The notes under the pieces are model-generated. The model did no database searches. It worked only from the letters and a program-made list of their open reading frames with translations, and was not told the DNA's origin. Source: an uncultured Prevotella sp. (GTDB lineage: Bacteria; Bacteroidota; Bacteroidia; Bacteroidales; Bacteroidaceae). Taken from it: 58,519 nucleotides of DNA. The stretch is from positions 1 through 58,519 of the forward strand of contig CAJOQT010000087.1 in the NCBI GenBank assembly GCA_905236875.1. The letters run 5' to 3'. The translations under genes and the position numbers were made by a program. Shown piece by piece: positions 17,748 through 25,790 of the stretch. Position 1 is the stretch's first letter. Each line of letters opens with the position of its first letter.

Positions 17748-18938
17748 ATGAAAATATTAGTATTGAATTGTGGTAGCAGCTCGATAAAGTACGCGCTCTA
17801 CAACATGGACGACAAGAGTGTGATGACTAGTGGCGGCGCTGAGCGCGTAGGCTTGGACGGTGCCTTTGTGAAGGTGAAACTGGCTGATGGTAGCAAGAAG
17901 CAGATTATGCACGACATTCCCGAGCATACTGAAGGTGTGAAGTTTATCTTCTCACTGCTTACCGACCCAGAAATTGGTGTTATCAAGAGCCTCAGCGAGA
18001 TTGATGCCGTAGGGCACCGCATGGTGCATGGCGGCGAGAAGTTCAACAAGTCTGTCATCCTGACCGACGAGGTGCTGAAGGAGTTTGAGAAGTGTTCTGA
18101 TCTTGCTCCGCTGCACAACCCCGCCAACCTGAAGGGTGTGAACGCCGTGAAGGAGCTGATGCCTGGCCTTCCGCAGGTCGGTGTGTTTGATACCGCCTTC
18201 CATCAGACGATGCCACCTAAGGCATTCATGTATGCCATTCCATACGAGCTGTACGAAAAGTACGGTATTCGTCGCTATGGCTTCCACGGCACCAGCCACC
18301 GCTATGTGTCACAGCGCGCACTGGAATTCCTTGGGCTGAAAGCCGAAGGCACGAAGATGGTTACCTGTCATGTGGGCAACGGCGGCTCGATAGCTGCTGT
18401 AGTCGATGGCAAGTGTATCGACACATCCATGGGCCTCACTCCGCTGGAAGGTCTGATGATGGGCACACGTGCCGGTGACATCGACGGCGGTGCCGTAACA
18501 TTCATTGAAAAGAAGCTGGGACTTGACGCCGACGGCATGTCAAACCTGCTGAACAAAAAGAGTGGTGTGGCCGGTCTCACGGGTGGCAGCAGCGATATGC
18601 GTGACGTGGAGAACGCTGCCAAGAGCGGTGACGAGCGTGCCAAGCTGGCACAGGACATGTACTTCTACCGCATCAAGAAGTATATCGGTGCCTACGCAGC
18701 CGCCATGGGCGGACTCGATGTGGTGGTCTTCACCGCCGGTGTTGGTGAGAACCAGACCAGCATGCGCAGCGAAGTCTGCAAGAACATGGAGTTCCTCGGC
18801 ATCAAGTTTGATGAGTCGAAGAACAACGTACGTGGCGAAGAGGCTATCATCTCTGCGGACGATTCGAAGGTAAAGGTCGTCGTCATCCCTACCGACGAGG
18901 AGCTGATGATTGCTACCGACACGATGAACCTGCTGTAA
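17748..18938 (+). CDS. ackA: Acetate kinase
   Basis: Transfers phosphate from acetyl phosphate to ADP, giving acetate and ATP. 396 residues. ILVLNCGSSSIKYALY is the N-terminal phosphate loop; RYGFHGTSHRYV, CHVGNGGSIAAVVDGKCIDTSMGLTPLEGLMMGTRAGDID and FTAGVGENQ complete the ASKHA-fold signatures. Partner of pta upstream. A strong bidirectional terminator follows. Confidence 0.96.
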   Translation: MKILVLNCGSSSIKYALYNMDDKSVMTSGGAERVGLDGAFVKVKLADGSKKQIMHDIPEHTEGVKFIFSLLTDPEIGVIKSLSEIDAVGHRMVHGGEKFNKSVILTDEVLKEFEKCSDLAPLHNPANLKGVNAVKELMPGLPQVGVFDTAFHQTMPPKAFMYAIPYELYEKYGIRRYGFHGTSHRYVSQRALEFLGLKAEGTKMVTCHVGNGGSIAAVVDGKCIDTSMGLTPLEGLMMGTRAGDIDGGAVTFIEKKLGLDADGMSNLLNKKSGVAGLTGGSSDMRDVENAAKSGDERAKLAQDMYFYRIKKYIGAYAAAMGGLDVVVFTAGVGENQTSMRSEVCKNMEFLGIKFDESKNNVRGEEAIISADDSKVKVVVIPTDEELMIATDTMNLL

Positions 18939-18957
18939 TGCCCGCTATTACAAACGA

Positions 18958-18992
18958 AATCAGGAGAACGGCTGACGGCTGTTCTCCTGATT
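18958..18992. terminator. Bidirectional terminator between ackA and the TM2 cluster
   Basis: AATCAGGAGAAC pairs with GTTCTCCTGATT around an 11-base loop, flanked by A-rich DNA on the left and TTTTGTTTG on the right. It serves convergent ackA (+) and the first TM2 gene (-). Confidence 0.85.
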
Positions 18993-19014
18993 TTGTTTGT
19001 TCCTGATTCCGGAT

Positions 19015-19398
19015 CTACACATACTGAACGTTCTCCATAAACTGCTGGTAGTTCTTCTCCTTCGTAGCATCCATGATAAAGATCAGGTCGATGATAGGCC
19101 AAATGTAGGGAAGGAAGAACAGGATACCGCAGGAGAAACATGCGATGATGACGGCCACAATGCCTACTACCAGTTTTAAGATACCCATGGTAGTGTCACC
19201 AATATAAAAACGGTCAAGACCAAAACATCCGAGGAATATGCCCAGAAGCAGGGCTGTCATCGGATCCTTGAAACCGCTTGCTACTACTTGTGAGGCCCTG
19301 TTGGGACCCAGTTGTTCCAGTGTCTGCTTGATTTCCGGCATCCGATTCGAAGGGAAATACTTTCCGCAGCTCATAAGAAGCATGTTAATGTCTGTCAT
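19015..19398 (-). CDS. TM2-domain membrane protein (copy nearest ackA)
   Basis: 127 residues. A soluble N-terminal helix pair (MLLMSCGKYFP, PEIKQTLEQLGPNRASQVV) precedes the TM2 domain: KDPMTALLLGIFLGCFGLDRFYIGDTTMGILKLVVGIV and a second helix pair CGILFFLPYIWPIIDLIFIMDATKEKN. GLDRFYIGD is the TM2 signature. Function unknown. It shares the whole architecture, including the tail KNYQQFMENVQYV, with the gene at 19901-20251, so the two are duplicates. Confidence 0.88.
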   Translation of the reverse strand: MTDINMLLMSCGKYFPSNRMPEIKQTLEQLGPNRASQVVASGFKDPMTALLLGIFLGCFGLDRFYIGDTTMGILKLVVGIVAVIIACFSCGILFFLPYIWPIIDLIFIMDATKEKNYQQFMENVQYV

Positions 19399-19483
19399 TT
19401 TCTTCTTTCTGATTTAGTTGATAAGAATGTGAGTGCAAAAGTACAAAAAATTATCGGATTCAGCAAGAATCCGACCATACTTT

Positions 19484-19894
19484 TTACAACATGCCATGTT
19501 TATAGCGCCAGATGTTATAGCCCCAGACTGCTAATTCGAAGACAAGGACGGGGATATAGACGACGGGACGATTGACCCATTTCTTGAATCTGACGTAACA
19601 CTCGTTGAGCCGGTCGGTATGACAGAAGTAGTCATAGACCATGAGGATGAATCCCGTCAGGAAGTAAGGTACGACGAGATAGACGTTAGGATTCATGAAA
19701 AAGGCATCGACGGGATGTCCCTTTATTAATAATATGAACGCACGCGTACCTCCACAGCCGGCGCAAGGCATATCATAGATGAGACGGGAGGGACAGGTAA
19801 TAATGTTATAGCCTGCGTGCCGTGTGACTAACACCAACAGCACCCAGGCTATAGCGAATATGCATATCAGGATAAGACCTTTACGACTTATCAC
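19484..19894 (-). CDS. DUF2752 membrane protein
   Basis: 136 residues. ITCPSRLIYDMPCAGCGGTRAFILLIKG is the diagnostic Cys-rich motif (PCxGCGxTRA) of DUF2752; three or four hydrophobic segments surround it (ILICIFAIAWVLLVLV, VYLVVPYFLTGFILMVYDYF, VYIPVLVFELAVWGYNIW). Function unknown. It lies between two TM2 genes, six bases from the one upstream, an association seen widely in Bacteroidota and suggesting a joint membrane role. Confidence 0.88.
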   Translation of the reverse strand: MISRKGLILICIFAIAWVLLVLVTRHAGYNIITCPSRLIYDMPCAGCGGTRAFILLIKGHPVDAFFMNPNVYLVVPYFLTGFILMVYDYFCHTDRLNECYVRFKKWVNRPVVYIPVLVFELAVWGYNIWRYKHGML

Positions 19895-19900
19895 GACAGC

Positions 19901-20251
19901 TTACAGATAACTGATGTTCTGCATGAACTTCTCATAATTCTTCTGCTTGGTAGCACCCATGATGAGGAACCAGTCGATGATGGCCCAGAACAGGCTGATA
20001 CCACAGACGAAGAAACAAACCAGCTTACCTATACCCATTCCAGTGTCACCGATATAGAAACGGTCGATGCCCAGGGAACCGGCAACCAGCGAGATGATCA
20101 GTGCGATAGTAGGATCTTTGAATTCAATGGCCAACGCCTGACTTGCCTTTTCGGGACCAAGTTCCTCAAGTGTCTGGCGGATAGCCGGCATGCACTCCTC
20201 GGGGAAGAACTTGGAGGCATTCATCAACAGCATATTTGTCTGATTGTCCAT
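19901..20251 (-). CDS. TM2-domain membrane protein (middle copy)
   Basis: 116 residues: MLLMNASKFFPEECMPAIRQTLEELGPEKASQ, then KDPTIALIISLVAGSLGIDRFYIGDTGMGIGKLVCFFVCGISLFWAIIDWFLIMGATKQKN and the tail YEKFMQNISYL. Close paralogue of 19015-19398. The stop is followed after six bases by the DUF2752 start, so the two are translated from one message. Confidence 0.88.
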   Translation of the reverse strand: MDNQTNMLLMNASKFFPEECMPAIRQTLEELGPEKASQALAIEFKDPTIALIISLVAGSLGIDRFYIGDTGMGIGKLVCFFVCGISLFWAIIDWFLIMGATKQKNYEKFMQNISYL

Positions 20252-20280
20252 AATGAATTGTTTTTGTTTTTAAACTATAA

Positions 20281-20311
20281 CATCAAGCATCACATAGAGC
20301 GATGCTTGATG
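20281..20311 (-). terminator. Hairpin between the two upstream TM2 genes
   Basis: CATCAAGCATC pairs with GATGCTTGATG (11 bp, loop of about nine). On the minus strand TTATAGTTT follows, so it may end or attenuate transcription of the gene at 20338-20673. Confidence 0.6.
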
Positions 20312-20337
20312 CTGTTGGTTCATGTTCAAAGAATAAA

Positions 20338-20673
20338 TTACAGAATCTCGTTCAGCTTGTTCATATTGAACTCCTGGGTACGCTTCTTGATATTGAAGAT
20401 GTCAAGCAGCCACCATACACCGCATCCACCGCAGGTGAGGAGCTTGATAACACCATTTGTCGTGTCACCGAGCATGAAACGGTCAACACCATAGCTACCT
20501 ACCAGGATGGCAATAATCAGCAGGGTTGTCGGGTTCTTGAACTGAAGCATCTGAAGCTCATCAAACTTGCTGTCGTCGGCAGCTTCCAGTCTCTCACGAA
20601 TTTCAGTCATTGCCATTTCAGGCAGATTAACAGCTTGTGCTGCTAAGAACTGATCAATTTTTTCTTTAATCAT
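20338..20673 (-). CDS. TM2-domain membrane protein (divergent third copy)
   Basis: 111 residues. A charged N-terminus (MIKEKIDQFLAAQAVNLPEMAMTEIRERLEAADDSKFDELQML) precedes FKNPTTLLIIAILVGSYGVDRFMLGDTTNGVIKLLTCGGCGVWWLLDIFNIKKRTQEFN. The DRF-x-x-GD motif is kept but the soluble part differs from the other two copies, and CGGCGVWWLLD is typical of the common TM2 family. First of the cluster in transcription order. Confidence 0.87.
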   Translation of the reverse strand: MIKEKIDQFLAAQAVNLPEMAMTEIRERLEAADDSKFDELQMLQFKNPTTLLIIAILVGSYGVDRFMLGDTTNGVIKLLTCGGCGVWWLLDIFNIKKRTQEFNMNKLNEIL

Positions 20674-20786
20674 AGTTGTTTTTATTATAGGTTGAAATAA
20701 TAATCCTTTATAAAGTAATCTTCACAATTCGATTGCAAATTTAATTAAAATTCCGATAACAGAGTTTTTATGCGTGTTAAAAAATA

Positions 20787-21551
20787 TTAAGGACGGCTTT
20801 CTCCCTCAATATATTCTTCCAAAAACATGTGTTCCCCGTCAAAAACAGCGTATGTGAACTGGCTAATCCAGTCACCCAGAATCATCACACGTGCTTTTTT
20901 CGTCAGTTGCAAGTCAAGTTCAATATGACGATGGCCATAGATGTAATAGTCGATATTCGGATGGTTTTGCATGTACTGGCGGGTATAGCGGACCAGGAAC
21001 TCCTTGTTGTCACCCATGTAGGGTGCTACGCCGATGTCCTTATGCTTCAAGTAGCTGTGTTTGGCCCATGTATGTCCGAACCACATACTCCATCGCGGGT
21101 GTATGGTAGAGAAGGCTATCTGGCAGAGACGGTTGTGGAAGAGCCTGCGCAGCAGCTTGAACTTCTTGTCAGGATCGCCCAGTCCGTCACCATGAGCCAG
21201 GAAGAACACCTTGCCGTATAACTCCGTCGTTAACGGCTGCTTATGCAAGATGACGCCACATTCACGCTCCAGGTAGTCGTAGGCCCAAATGTCGTGATTA
21301 CCCGTAAAGTAGTGAACCTCTACGCCCATGTCGGTCAGCTCGCTGATCTTACCCAGGAATCGCGTATAGCCTTTGGGCACCACATACTTATACTCATACC
21401 AGAAGTCAAAGATATCACCCAGCAGATAGATGGCGGCAGCCTTGTCCTTGATGCTGTCGAGAAACCTGACCAGGCGACGTTCCTGCATTCGTCCATGCGG
21501 AATGCCCCATGACCCTAAGTGCGCGTCGGAAAGAAAATACACGTTCTTCAT
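20787..21551 (-). CDS. lpxH: UDP-2,3-diacylglucosamine diphosphatase
   Basis: Hydrolyses UDP-2,3-diacylglucosamine to lipid X in lipid A synthesis. 254 residues of the calcineurin-like phosphoesterase fold: VYFLSDAHLGSWG, AIYLLGDIFDFWYEYK, VHYFTGNHDIWAYDYLERECGV, FLAHGDGLGDPDKKFKLLRRLFHNR and YYIYGHRHIELDL give the metal ligands in order. It is last in a minus-strand run after fic and the MIP18-type gene; a heptamer array lies in the 30-base gap before it. Confidence 0.92.
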   Translation of the reverse strand: MKNVYFLSDAHLGSWGIPHGRMQERRLVRFLDSIKDKAAAIYLLGDIFDFWYEYKYVVPKGYTRFLGKISELTDMGVEVHYFTGNHDIWAYDYLERECGVILHKQPLTTELYGKVFFLAHGDGLGDPDKKFKLLRRLFHNRLCQIAFSTIHPRWSMWFGHTWAKHSYLKHKDIGVAPYMGDNKEFLVRYTRQYMQNHPNIDYYIYGHRHIELDLQLTKKARVMILGDWISQFTYAVFDGEHMFLEEYIEGESRP

Positions 21552-21583
21552 ATTTAGTAACTCTACACTCTAAACTCTAAACT
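21551..21583 (-). repeat. GTAGAGT/TTAGAGT heptamer array between the MIP18-type gene and lpxH
   Basis: On the plus strand CTCTACACTCTAAACTCTAAACTA. It is the same arm sequence used by the palindromic element family at 26-33 kb, here without the GCTACCGCC core. Confidence 0.8.
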
Positions 21584-21902
21584 AGTCGAATCCTAATTCG
21601 ACTTTGGCTTCTTCACTCATCATGCTTTGGTCCCATGCCGGTTCAAATACCAGGTTGACGTTAGCAGACCTGACGCCCTCCACGCTTTCAAGCTTTGTGC
21701 GCACGTCTTCCAGAATGAAGTCGGCAGCAGGGCAGTTGGGGGCAGTGAAGGTCATATCCACTTCCACGTTGTAGTCTTCCTGCACGTCAATCTTGTAGAT
21801 CATACCCAGGTCATAGATGTTGACAGGTATCTCAGGGTCATAGACCGTTTTCAGCACATCCACGATGCGCTCTTCCATCATTGTTTTCTCTTCTTGTGTC
21901 AT
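21582..21902 (-). CDS. MIP18/DUF59-family Fe-S cluster assembly factor (SufT-like)
   Basis: 106 residues: RIVDVLKTVYDPEIPVNIYDLGMIYKIDV, VDMTFTAPNCPAADFILEDVRTKLESVEGV and VNLVFEPAWDQSMMSEEAKVELGFD. These are the DUF59 signatures (DPEIPVNIYDLGLI and TLTxPxCP) with the conserved cysteine. The family helps mature Fe-S proteins. The start is two bases past the fic stop, so the genes are translationally coupled. Confidence 0.9.
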   Translation of the reverse strand: MTQEEKTMMEERIVDVLKTVYDPEIPVNIYDLGMIYKIDVQEDYNVEVDMTFTAPNCPAADFILEDVRTKLESVEGVRSANVNLVFEPAWDQSMMSEEAKVELGFD

Positions 21903-21904
21903 AA

Positions 21905-22684
21905 TTAGAAAAATATTGTGGGCAAGGAGTTCTTACGCTTTTGAGATAATTCAGACTTCATGCGACTGATGGCCGTCTTGAAAAAGAAAGCAACCAAGTG
22001 TTCGTCTGTGCCATCCGTGCGGATCTGCTTGAGTGCAGAGATGTAGGCTGCACGATCATCAAGTCTGATGATGAGCAGCGGGTGGTTGGCTCGTAGCAGG
22101 ATGAAGTTGGACAGCAGACGACCGGTTCTGCCATTGCCGTCGCGGAAAGGATGCAGATATTCGTAATATCCATGCCATTTTGCTGCCACGATTAACGGGT
22201 GCTGTCCTTCATCGAGAGCCTTCTGTGTAGAAGTCATCAGATTGGGAACACGTGCAATCAGCGCCTCGTGGTCTCCAAAGACGGTGTCGCCTGCAGCCAT
22301 GTCTTCTGTGGTATATTCCCCAGGTATAGCCTCCGGTGCCCGATAGCTGAGCGTGTGCTCCGTCACCAGGCGGTTCACCTCTTTTAATAATGCTTCATCA
22401 AAGGGAGAATCCAAATGGCTGGCCATATAGTCGAATGCCCGGAAATGGTCGGCCATCTCTGTGCATTCAAGCAAAGAACGCCCTACAGGAATCATCGCCA
22501 TGCCTTGTTCACGCAGGATTCTTGTATCATCAACCGTAAACGAGTTTCCCTCAATGGCACAAGAATGTGCAGAGAACAGAATCTCGTTGTATTCCATCCA
22601 CTGCTTTTTCCCCATCCTGTCGGCTATCTTCTGCTGATATTCCTGTCGGACAAGCTCGTATTCTTCCATCTCTCTTTCGAACAT
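21905..22684 (-). CDS. Fic-domain protein with N-terminal inhibitory motif
   Basis: 259 residues. HPFRDGNGRTGR (178-189) is the full active Fic motif for transfer of AMP or a related group from a nucleotide to a target protein. The segment SCAIEG (41-46) fits the inhibitory motif (S/T)xxxE(G/N) on the N-terminal helix, so activity is probably self-restrained (class II Fic). IPGEYTTEDM resembles the flap. Its -7 box ends only five bases before this ATG; translation from Met6 (22669) is an alternative. It stands first in an otherwise housekeeping run, which suggests insertion ahead of the MIP18-type gene. Confidence 0.9.
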   Translation of the reverse strand: MFEREMEEYELVRQEYQQKIADRMGKKQWMEYNEILFSAHSCAIEGNSFTVDDTRILREQGMAMIPVGRSLLECTEMADHFRAFDYMASHLDSPFDEALLKEVNRLVTEHTLSYRAPEAIPGEYTTEDMAAGDTVFGDHEALIARVPNLMTSTQKALDEGQHPLIVAAKWHGYYEYLHPFRDGNGRTGRLLSNFILLRANHPLLIIRLDDRAAYISALKQIRTDGTDEHLVAFFFKTAISRMKSELSQKRKNSLPTIFF

Positions 22685-22689
22685 CGCTA

Positions 22690-22720
22690 CAAAGGTAGTG
22701 CAAACCGAGTGAAATGCAAA
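22690..22720 (-). promoter_or_regulatory. fic promoter, leaderless configuration
   Basis: On the minus strand TTTG, 19 bases, then TACCTTTG (22690-22697). The ATG at 22684 follows after TAGCG. Confidence 0.75.
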
Positions 22721-22803
22721 ATAAAATTCAATTTATTTTCATTTCCGAGGTGTAGCCTACTTTCGACGTTAGTCAAAGGTACGAAAAATTTGATTAAGTG
22801 AGT

Positions 22804-22826
22804 ACAAAAGAAACAGTTTCTTTTGT
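22804..22826. repeat. Perfect palindrome ACAAAAGAAAC-A-GTTTCTTTTGT
   Basis: Two 11-base arms around one base, in the non-coding stretch upstream of fic. It may be an operator or a relic; no gene with a clear promoter adjoins it. Confidence 0.7.
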
Positions 22827-22958
22827 CGAGCGTGAAAATTTTATCCAATAAGCGAGAAGAAAACCAAAAGTTTTTTGAGTTTTCTCGAGTAGGAGTACCT
22901 TCGAGGCACCCTGTTCTATCTTGGGGAAATCTGGGTGCAACGGGTCTCCGCTATGCAC

Positions 22959-23220
22959 TCTAATATGCTACTTTTCTAATTGCCTAAATATTAGTTTGCT
23001 ATGCAAGGTGCAACCTTTTACAGATGTTACCCTTGGCTTTGCTGTTACAAAACAACTTGTTTTGTCCACCAAAAGCTATGCTTTGGTTGAACAAGAGCAT
23101 AGGTTTTGCGACACAAAACAAGTTGTTTTGTTAGTTCAAAGCACCTTCCCACGATTCTGAGCGTTGAGTCTTTGTTCTGCCGTTAGCTATCATAGCCTGT
23201 CTTAAAGAGCCTGTTTTCCG
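22959..23220 (+). repeat. Dispersed ~260-bp repeat, copy A
   Basis: Matches the reverse complement of 42561-42821 over its whole length, roughly 85 percent by eye. The centre has two 19-base palindromes, ACAAAACAACTTGTTTTGT and ACAAAACAAGTTGTTTTGT, about 40 bases apart, with CTATGCT and AGCATAG pairing between them. A 79-codon frame spans part of it but shows no protein character. This copy stands alone between the graveyard genes and fic. Confidence 0.85.
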
Positions 23221-23363
23221 AAACCAGTACACACCAGATCCGTTTGTGTTTCCGTTGCAAAATTACAAAAAGTCGAGAGAAAAGCCAAATTTATTTGTGC
23301 TTTTCCGAGATGCTTTGTGTACCTGCTGTCCAACAAGATGTTAGTATCAAGAAACACTCTCAT
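23202..23363 (-). pseudogene. PIN-domain toxin, truncated after the first strand
   Basis: ATG at 23363 (minus) opens MRVFLDTNILLD, the classic first strand and acidic Asp of PIN/VapC-type ribonucleases. The next residues (SRYTKHLGKAQIN) are unrelated to the family and the frame closes after 53 codons, with its tail inside repeat copy A. A short frame ending TTKYAL stops two bases upstream, where an antitoxin gene is expected. I read it as a toxin gene cut by the repeat-rich DNA. Confidence 0.55.
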
Positions 23364-23412
23364 TATAAAGCATATTTTGTCGTCAGGAAATCTGTCCTGG
23401 CCTTGTCACCAT

Positions 23413-23580
23413 TTATATCATCATCGTTAGCAACTTGAATTTCTTCCGCAGATACTTGCCTAGAATCAGCTTAAACTTCGGGTTCGTCTGATTGGCTTGA
23501 AAGAAAGCGTTCTGTCGCAGGCTATATTATACCAAATCGCCAAACTTTTCGGCAGATATTTTAAGGTTTGCCTGTTTTTC
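23413..23580 (-). pseudogene. Degenerate coding remnant
   Basis: On the minus strand a protein-like stretch reads LKISAEKFGDLV, one stop codon, then YSLRQNAFFQANQTNPKF and KLILGKYLRKKFKLL before a stop. A second frame continues SAEEIQVANDDDINGDKAR to the PIN start. The composition looks like real protein but I do not recognise the family. It is probably the end of an antitoxin or other gene broken by a stop and a frameshift. Confidence 0.35.
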
Positions 23581-23631
23581 AAAAATCTGTATGAATAATT
23601 TAGGATAATATTATTTTTTTGTAAAAATACT

Positions 23632-23661
23632 TTGCCGTTTCACAAATAAACGTTACCTTTG
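23632..23661 (+). promoter_or_regulatory. Intact promoter in front of a kinase remnant
   Basis: TTTG at 23632-23635 region and TACCTTTG at 23654-23661, about 19 bases apart, a full Bacteroidota promoter. The kinase-like ATG follows at 23695. Confidence 0.65.
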
Positions 23662-23694
23662 TGCTCATCATTATTATACATATGTGTAGCAACT

Positions 23695-23841
23695 ATGGCA
23701 GAACGAAGTCATATCAACACCCAGTCCATGCTGCCTGTCGGCACGCTGCTGCAAGGGGGCAAGTATCGCATTGAGCGTTACCTGTCGTCAGGTGGCTTTG
23801 GTAGTACCTATGTAGCCGCAGTAGCAGTTAGGTGCATTTAA
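23695..23841 (+). pseudogene. Serine/threonine protein kinase, truncated after the glycine loop
   Basis: From ATG 23695 the frame reads MLPVGTLLQGGKYRIERYLSS and GGFGSTYVA, the N-terminal strand and glycine-rich ATP loop of Hanks-type kinases found in Bacteroidota. The catalytic Lys, HRD and DFG regions are gone; the frame ends 14 residues later. A WG-repeat protein gene follows after 48 bases. Bacteroidota kinases of this type often sit beside or are fused to WG repeats, so the two may be parts of one lost gene. Confidence 0.75.
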
Positions 23842-23889
23842 TGCACAAAGTTTGGTAAAAAAAATAGAAATAATAAAAACAACATCATT

Positions 23890-25101
23890 ATGCGATTTAT
23901 CATCATCTTACTATTAGTGCTTTCAACTCCCTCGGTTTCATTAGCACAAGAAGAAATCATAGATCCTGTAGCACAACAATGGAGAGAACGTATAGATGCG
24001 GTGTGGAAAGATGTCAATGCCGACAATAACGACTCTTACAAAACCCTGATGAAGGACCTAAAACCTGACCACATCAAGTATTTGGAATGTGAGCAGTGTG
24101 ACAAACTGGTGAAAATGATTTGCTACATGCGCGTAAACGGCGAATACGATACGGACACAGATATTCGACTATTTGACGCAATAGTCGAAGCGAACATGTG
24201 TTATGAGAGCTTGTCTTTTATCACAGCATATTACGATAACTACAACTTATTTCCGGAGAAGAAATTTATCGTACTAAAACAGTTGACAGAAGATTTCGAT
24301 TTTACAACTTTTACTGGTTATCACTATGGAAAAGCACTTGTCAATGGAGATGGATGTACAAAAGATGTACAGGCCGGTATCGACAAATTAGTGAAGACCA
24401 CACAATTGGCCAGAGATGATTTCGCGTCGAAAGCGAAGGAACTATTGGTTGAATTATGGAAAAAAGATGGTAATAAGTATAACAACATGTTAGGACGTCT
24501 ATGTACTGAATACAGTGATGCTATGAAGGTGTGGGACCAATACTACTGGGTTTATGACGAGACAACCCTTAAAGTGGGGCTGCTCGACTCACTCGCAAAA
24601 GAGGTGTTACCAATGAAATATAATGATGTAAACAATAAACTCGACTATTTGTTTGTTGTTACCACAGACAACGGGGAGGAATTGGTGACATATGGTGGAA
24701 AGGTAATTTCCGAAAAAGCCTATAGGAAGATTGATTTAGGGAAATTTGCAGATGGGAGCTACTTTATTTCAGTGAGCGATGGAGACAATTACGGACTTCT
24801 TAATGCCGACGGTACACTGGCCACCGATATGGTGTTTTATGATATAAGTCTCCCATTTTTCAGTTTTCAAAAGCCATCCTTGACGCTGTTTGTTGACGAT
24901 AATGAAAATCCCTTAATACAATACACCATTGAAGAGGCTTTCAAACAAGGATTTGCTATCGTTAGTTACGAAGATAAATATGGTGTCATGGACAAGACTG
25001 GCAAACTCGTTGTAAAATGTGTCTATGATCATATTCAACGTTTGGACAACAATAATTTCACCGTAACGAAAGGTCACGAAGAAACCACTATCAGATTATA
25101 G
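23890..25101 (+). CDS. Secreted WG-repeat-containing protein
   Basis: 403 residues. A signal peptide ends SLAQEE. The first half is helical, with GKALVNGDGCTKDVQAGIDKLVKTTQLA resembling a Sel1-like repeat (about residues 150-180). The second half has WG-type repeats: NYGLLNADGTLATDMVFYDIS and KYGVMDKTGKLVVKCVYDHIQRL, where W is often replaced by Y. Function unknown. The AT-rich composition and the truncated kinase just upstream mark it as accessory DNA. Confidence 0.7.
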   Translation: MRFIIILLLVLSTPSVSLAQEEIIDPVAQQWRERIDAVWKDVNADNNDSYKTLMKDLKPDHIKYLECEQCDKLVKMICYMRVNGEYDTDTDIRLFDAIVEANMCYESLSFITAYYDNYNLFPEKKFIVLKQLTEDFDFTTFTGYHYGKALVNGDGCTKDVQAGIDKLVKTTQLARDDFASKAKELLVELWKKDGNKYNNMLGRLCTEYSDAMKVWDQYYWVYDETTLKVGLLDSLAKEVLPMKYNDVNNKLDYLFVVTTDNGEELVTYGGKVISEKAYRKIDLGKFADGSYFISVSDGDNYGLLNADGTLATDMVFYDISLPFFSFQKPSLTLFVDDNENPLIQYTIEEAFKQGFAIVSYEDKYGVMDKTGKLVVKCVYDHIQRLDNNNFTVTKGHEETTIRL

Positions 25102-25115
25102 AACAAAATACTACT

Positions 25116-25415
25116 ATGTTGCTGGTAGCTCTGTTAGTTTGCCACTATCTGGCAGATTACTGTTTGACGATGCCTTCGATGATTAAGGCGAAAGCAGATG
25201 GATGTAGTCCGTGGCCAATCTTGTTACACACTTTTGTTCATGCACTGCTGATAGGAATTTGCCTATTGATATGGGGCGTTGCATGGGGTATGTTGCTGTT
25301 GCTGATGTTAGCAGAACTCATTTCACATTTCCTCATCGATACAGGTAAGGGATGCCAACACGGCAATGAACATTTTTGCCAATGCAGTAGTAATGTATCG
25401 GAAAATACCATTTGA
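25116..25415 (+). pseudogene. DUF3307 membrane protein, truncated at the C-terminus
   Basis: LVCHYLADYCLTMPSMIKAKADG, LLHTFVHALLIGICLLIWG and LISHFLIDTGKG match the N-terminal half of DUF3307 proteins, three membrane segments included. After TGKG the reading frame runs into CQHGNEHFCQCSS, which is the antitoxin gene read in the wrong frame. The family is normally more than twice this length. The junction lies at about 25347-25365 and points to a recombination event that joined two genes. Confidence 0.7.
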
Positions 25416-25584
25416 GATAAAGGCCGGCAATGAAGATGTCATGGAAAGAGGGAGAAGGGCTTTTTATGCTCTTAGAGAGCAAGCCCGAGAGAATGGTATT
25501 CAAGACATGACGCTTGATGAGATTAATGAGGAAATTCGTCAAGCACATGCTGAAAGAACTGAAAGAGAAAAAGTGATAGTATGA
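25366..25584 (+). CDS. Antitoxin of a PIN-type toxin-antitoxin pair
   Basis: 72 residues. The core KIPFEIKAGNEDVMERGRR and ending MTLDEINEEIRQAHAERTER is a small helical, highly charged protein placed directly before a PIN gene with a four-base ATGA overlap (25581-25584), the usual antitoxin position. The first codons overlap the truncated DUF3307 frame, so the true N-terminus may be ATG 25393 (MYRKIPFE). With its toxin broken it may now be an orphan. Confidence 0.65.
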   Translation: MNIFANAVVMYRKIPFEIKAGNEDVMERGRRAFYALREQARENGIQDMTLDEINEEIRQAHAERTEREKVIV

Positions 25585-25790
25585 TTTACGCAGTTATTGA
25601 CACGAACGTTCTTGTGTCAGCAATTCTTACGCACAATCTTCAATCACCTACTTTCCGTGTTATAGACGCGATGTTAGCGAGGCATATTGTCCCTTTGTAC
25701 AATGAGGAAATTACTTTTATGTTGCAAAAAACGTATTTTTACTTTCATCTTTCATATATAGCTACATATGTAGTTGTATATGAAAGATGA
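25581..25790 (+). pseudogene. PIN-family toxin, truncated by a palindrome
   Basis: MIYAVIDTNVLVSAILTHN and FRVIDAMLARHIVPLYNEEI are the first 45 residues of the PIN-family toxin of putative type II systems, with the first catalytic Asp. The second half (with the conserved Glu and Asp) is absent: the frame enters a 52-bp palindrome (25742-25793) and stops. The remaining peptide cannot form an active PIN site. Confidence 0.75.

Noticed and set aside
22921..23160. A 79-codon frame within the 260-bp repeat
   Set aside because: Starts at TTG, has no recognisable protein character, and the two palindromes suggest non-coding DNA.
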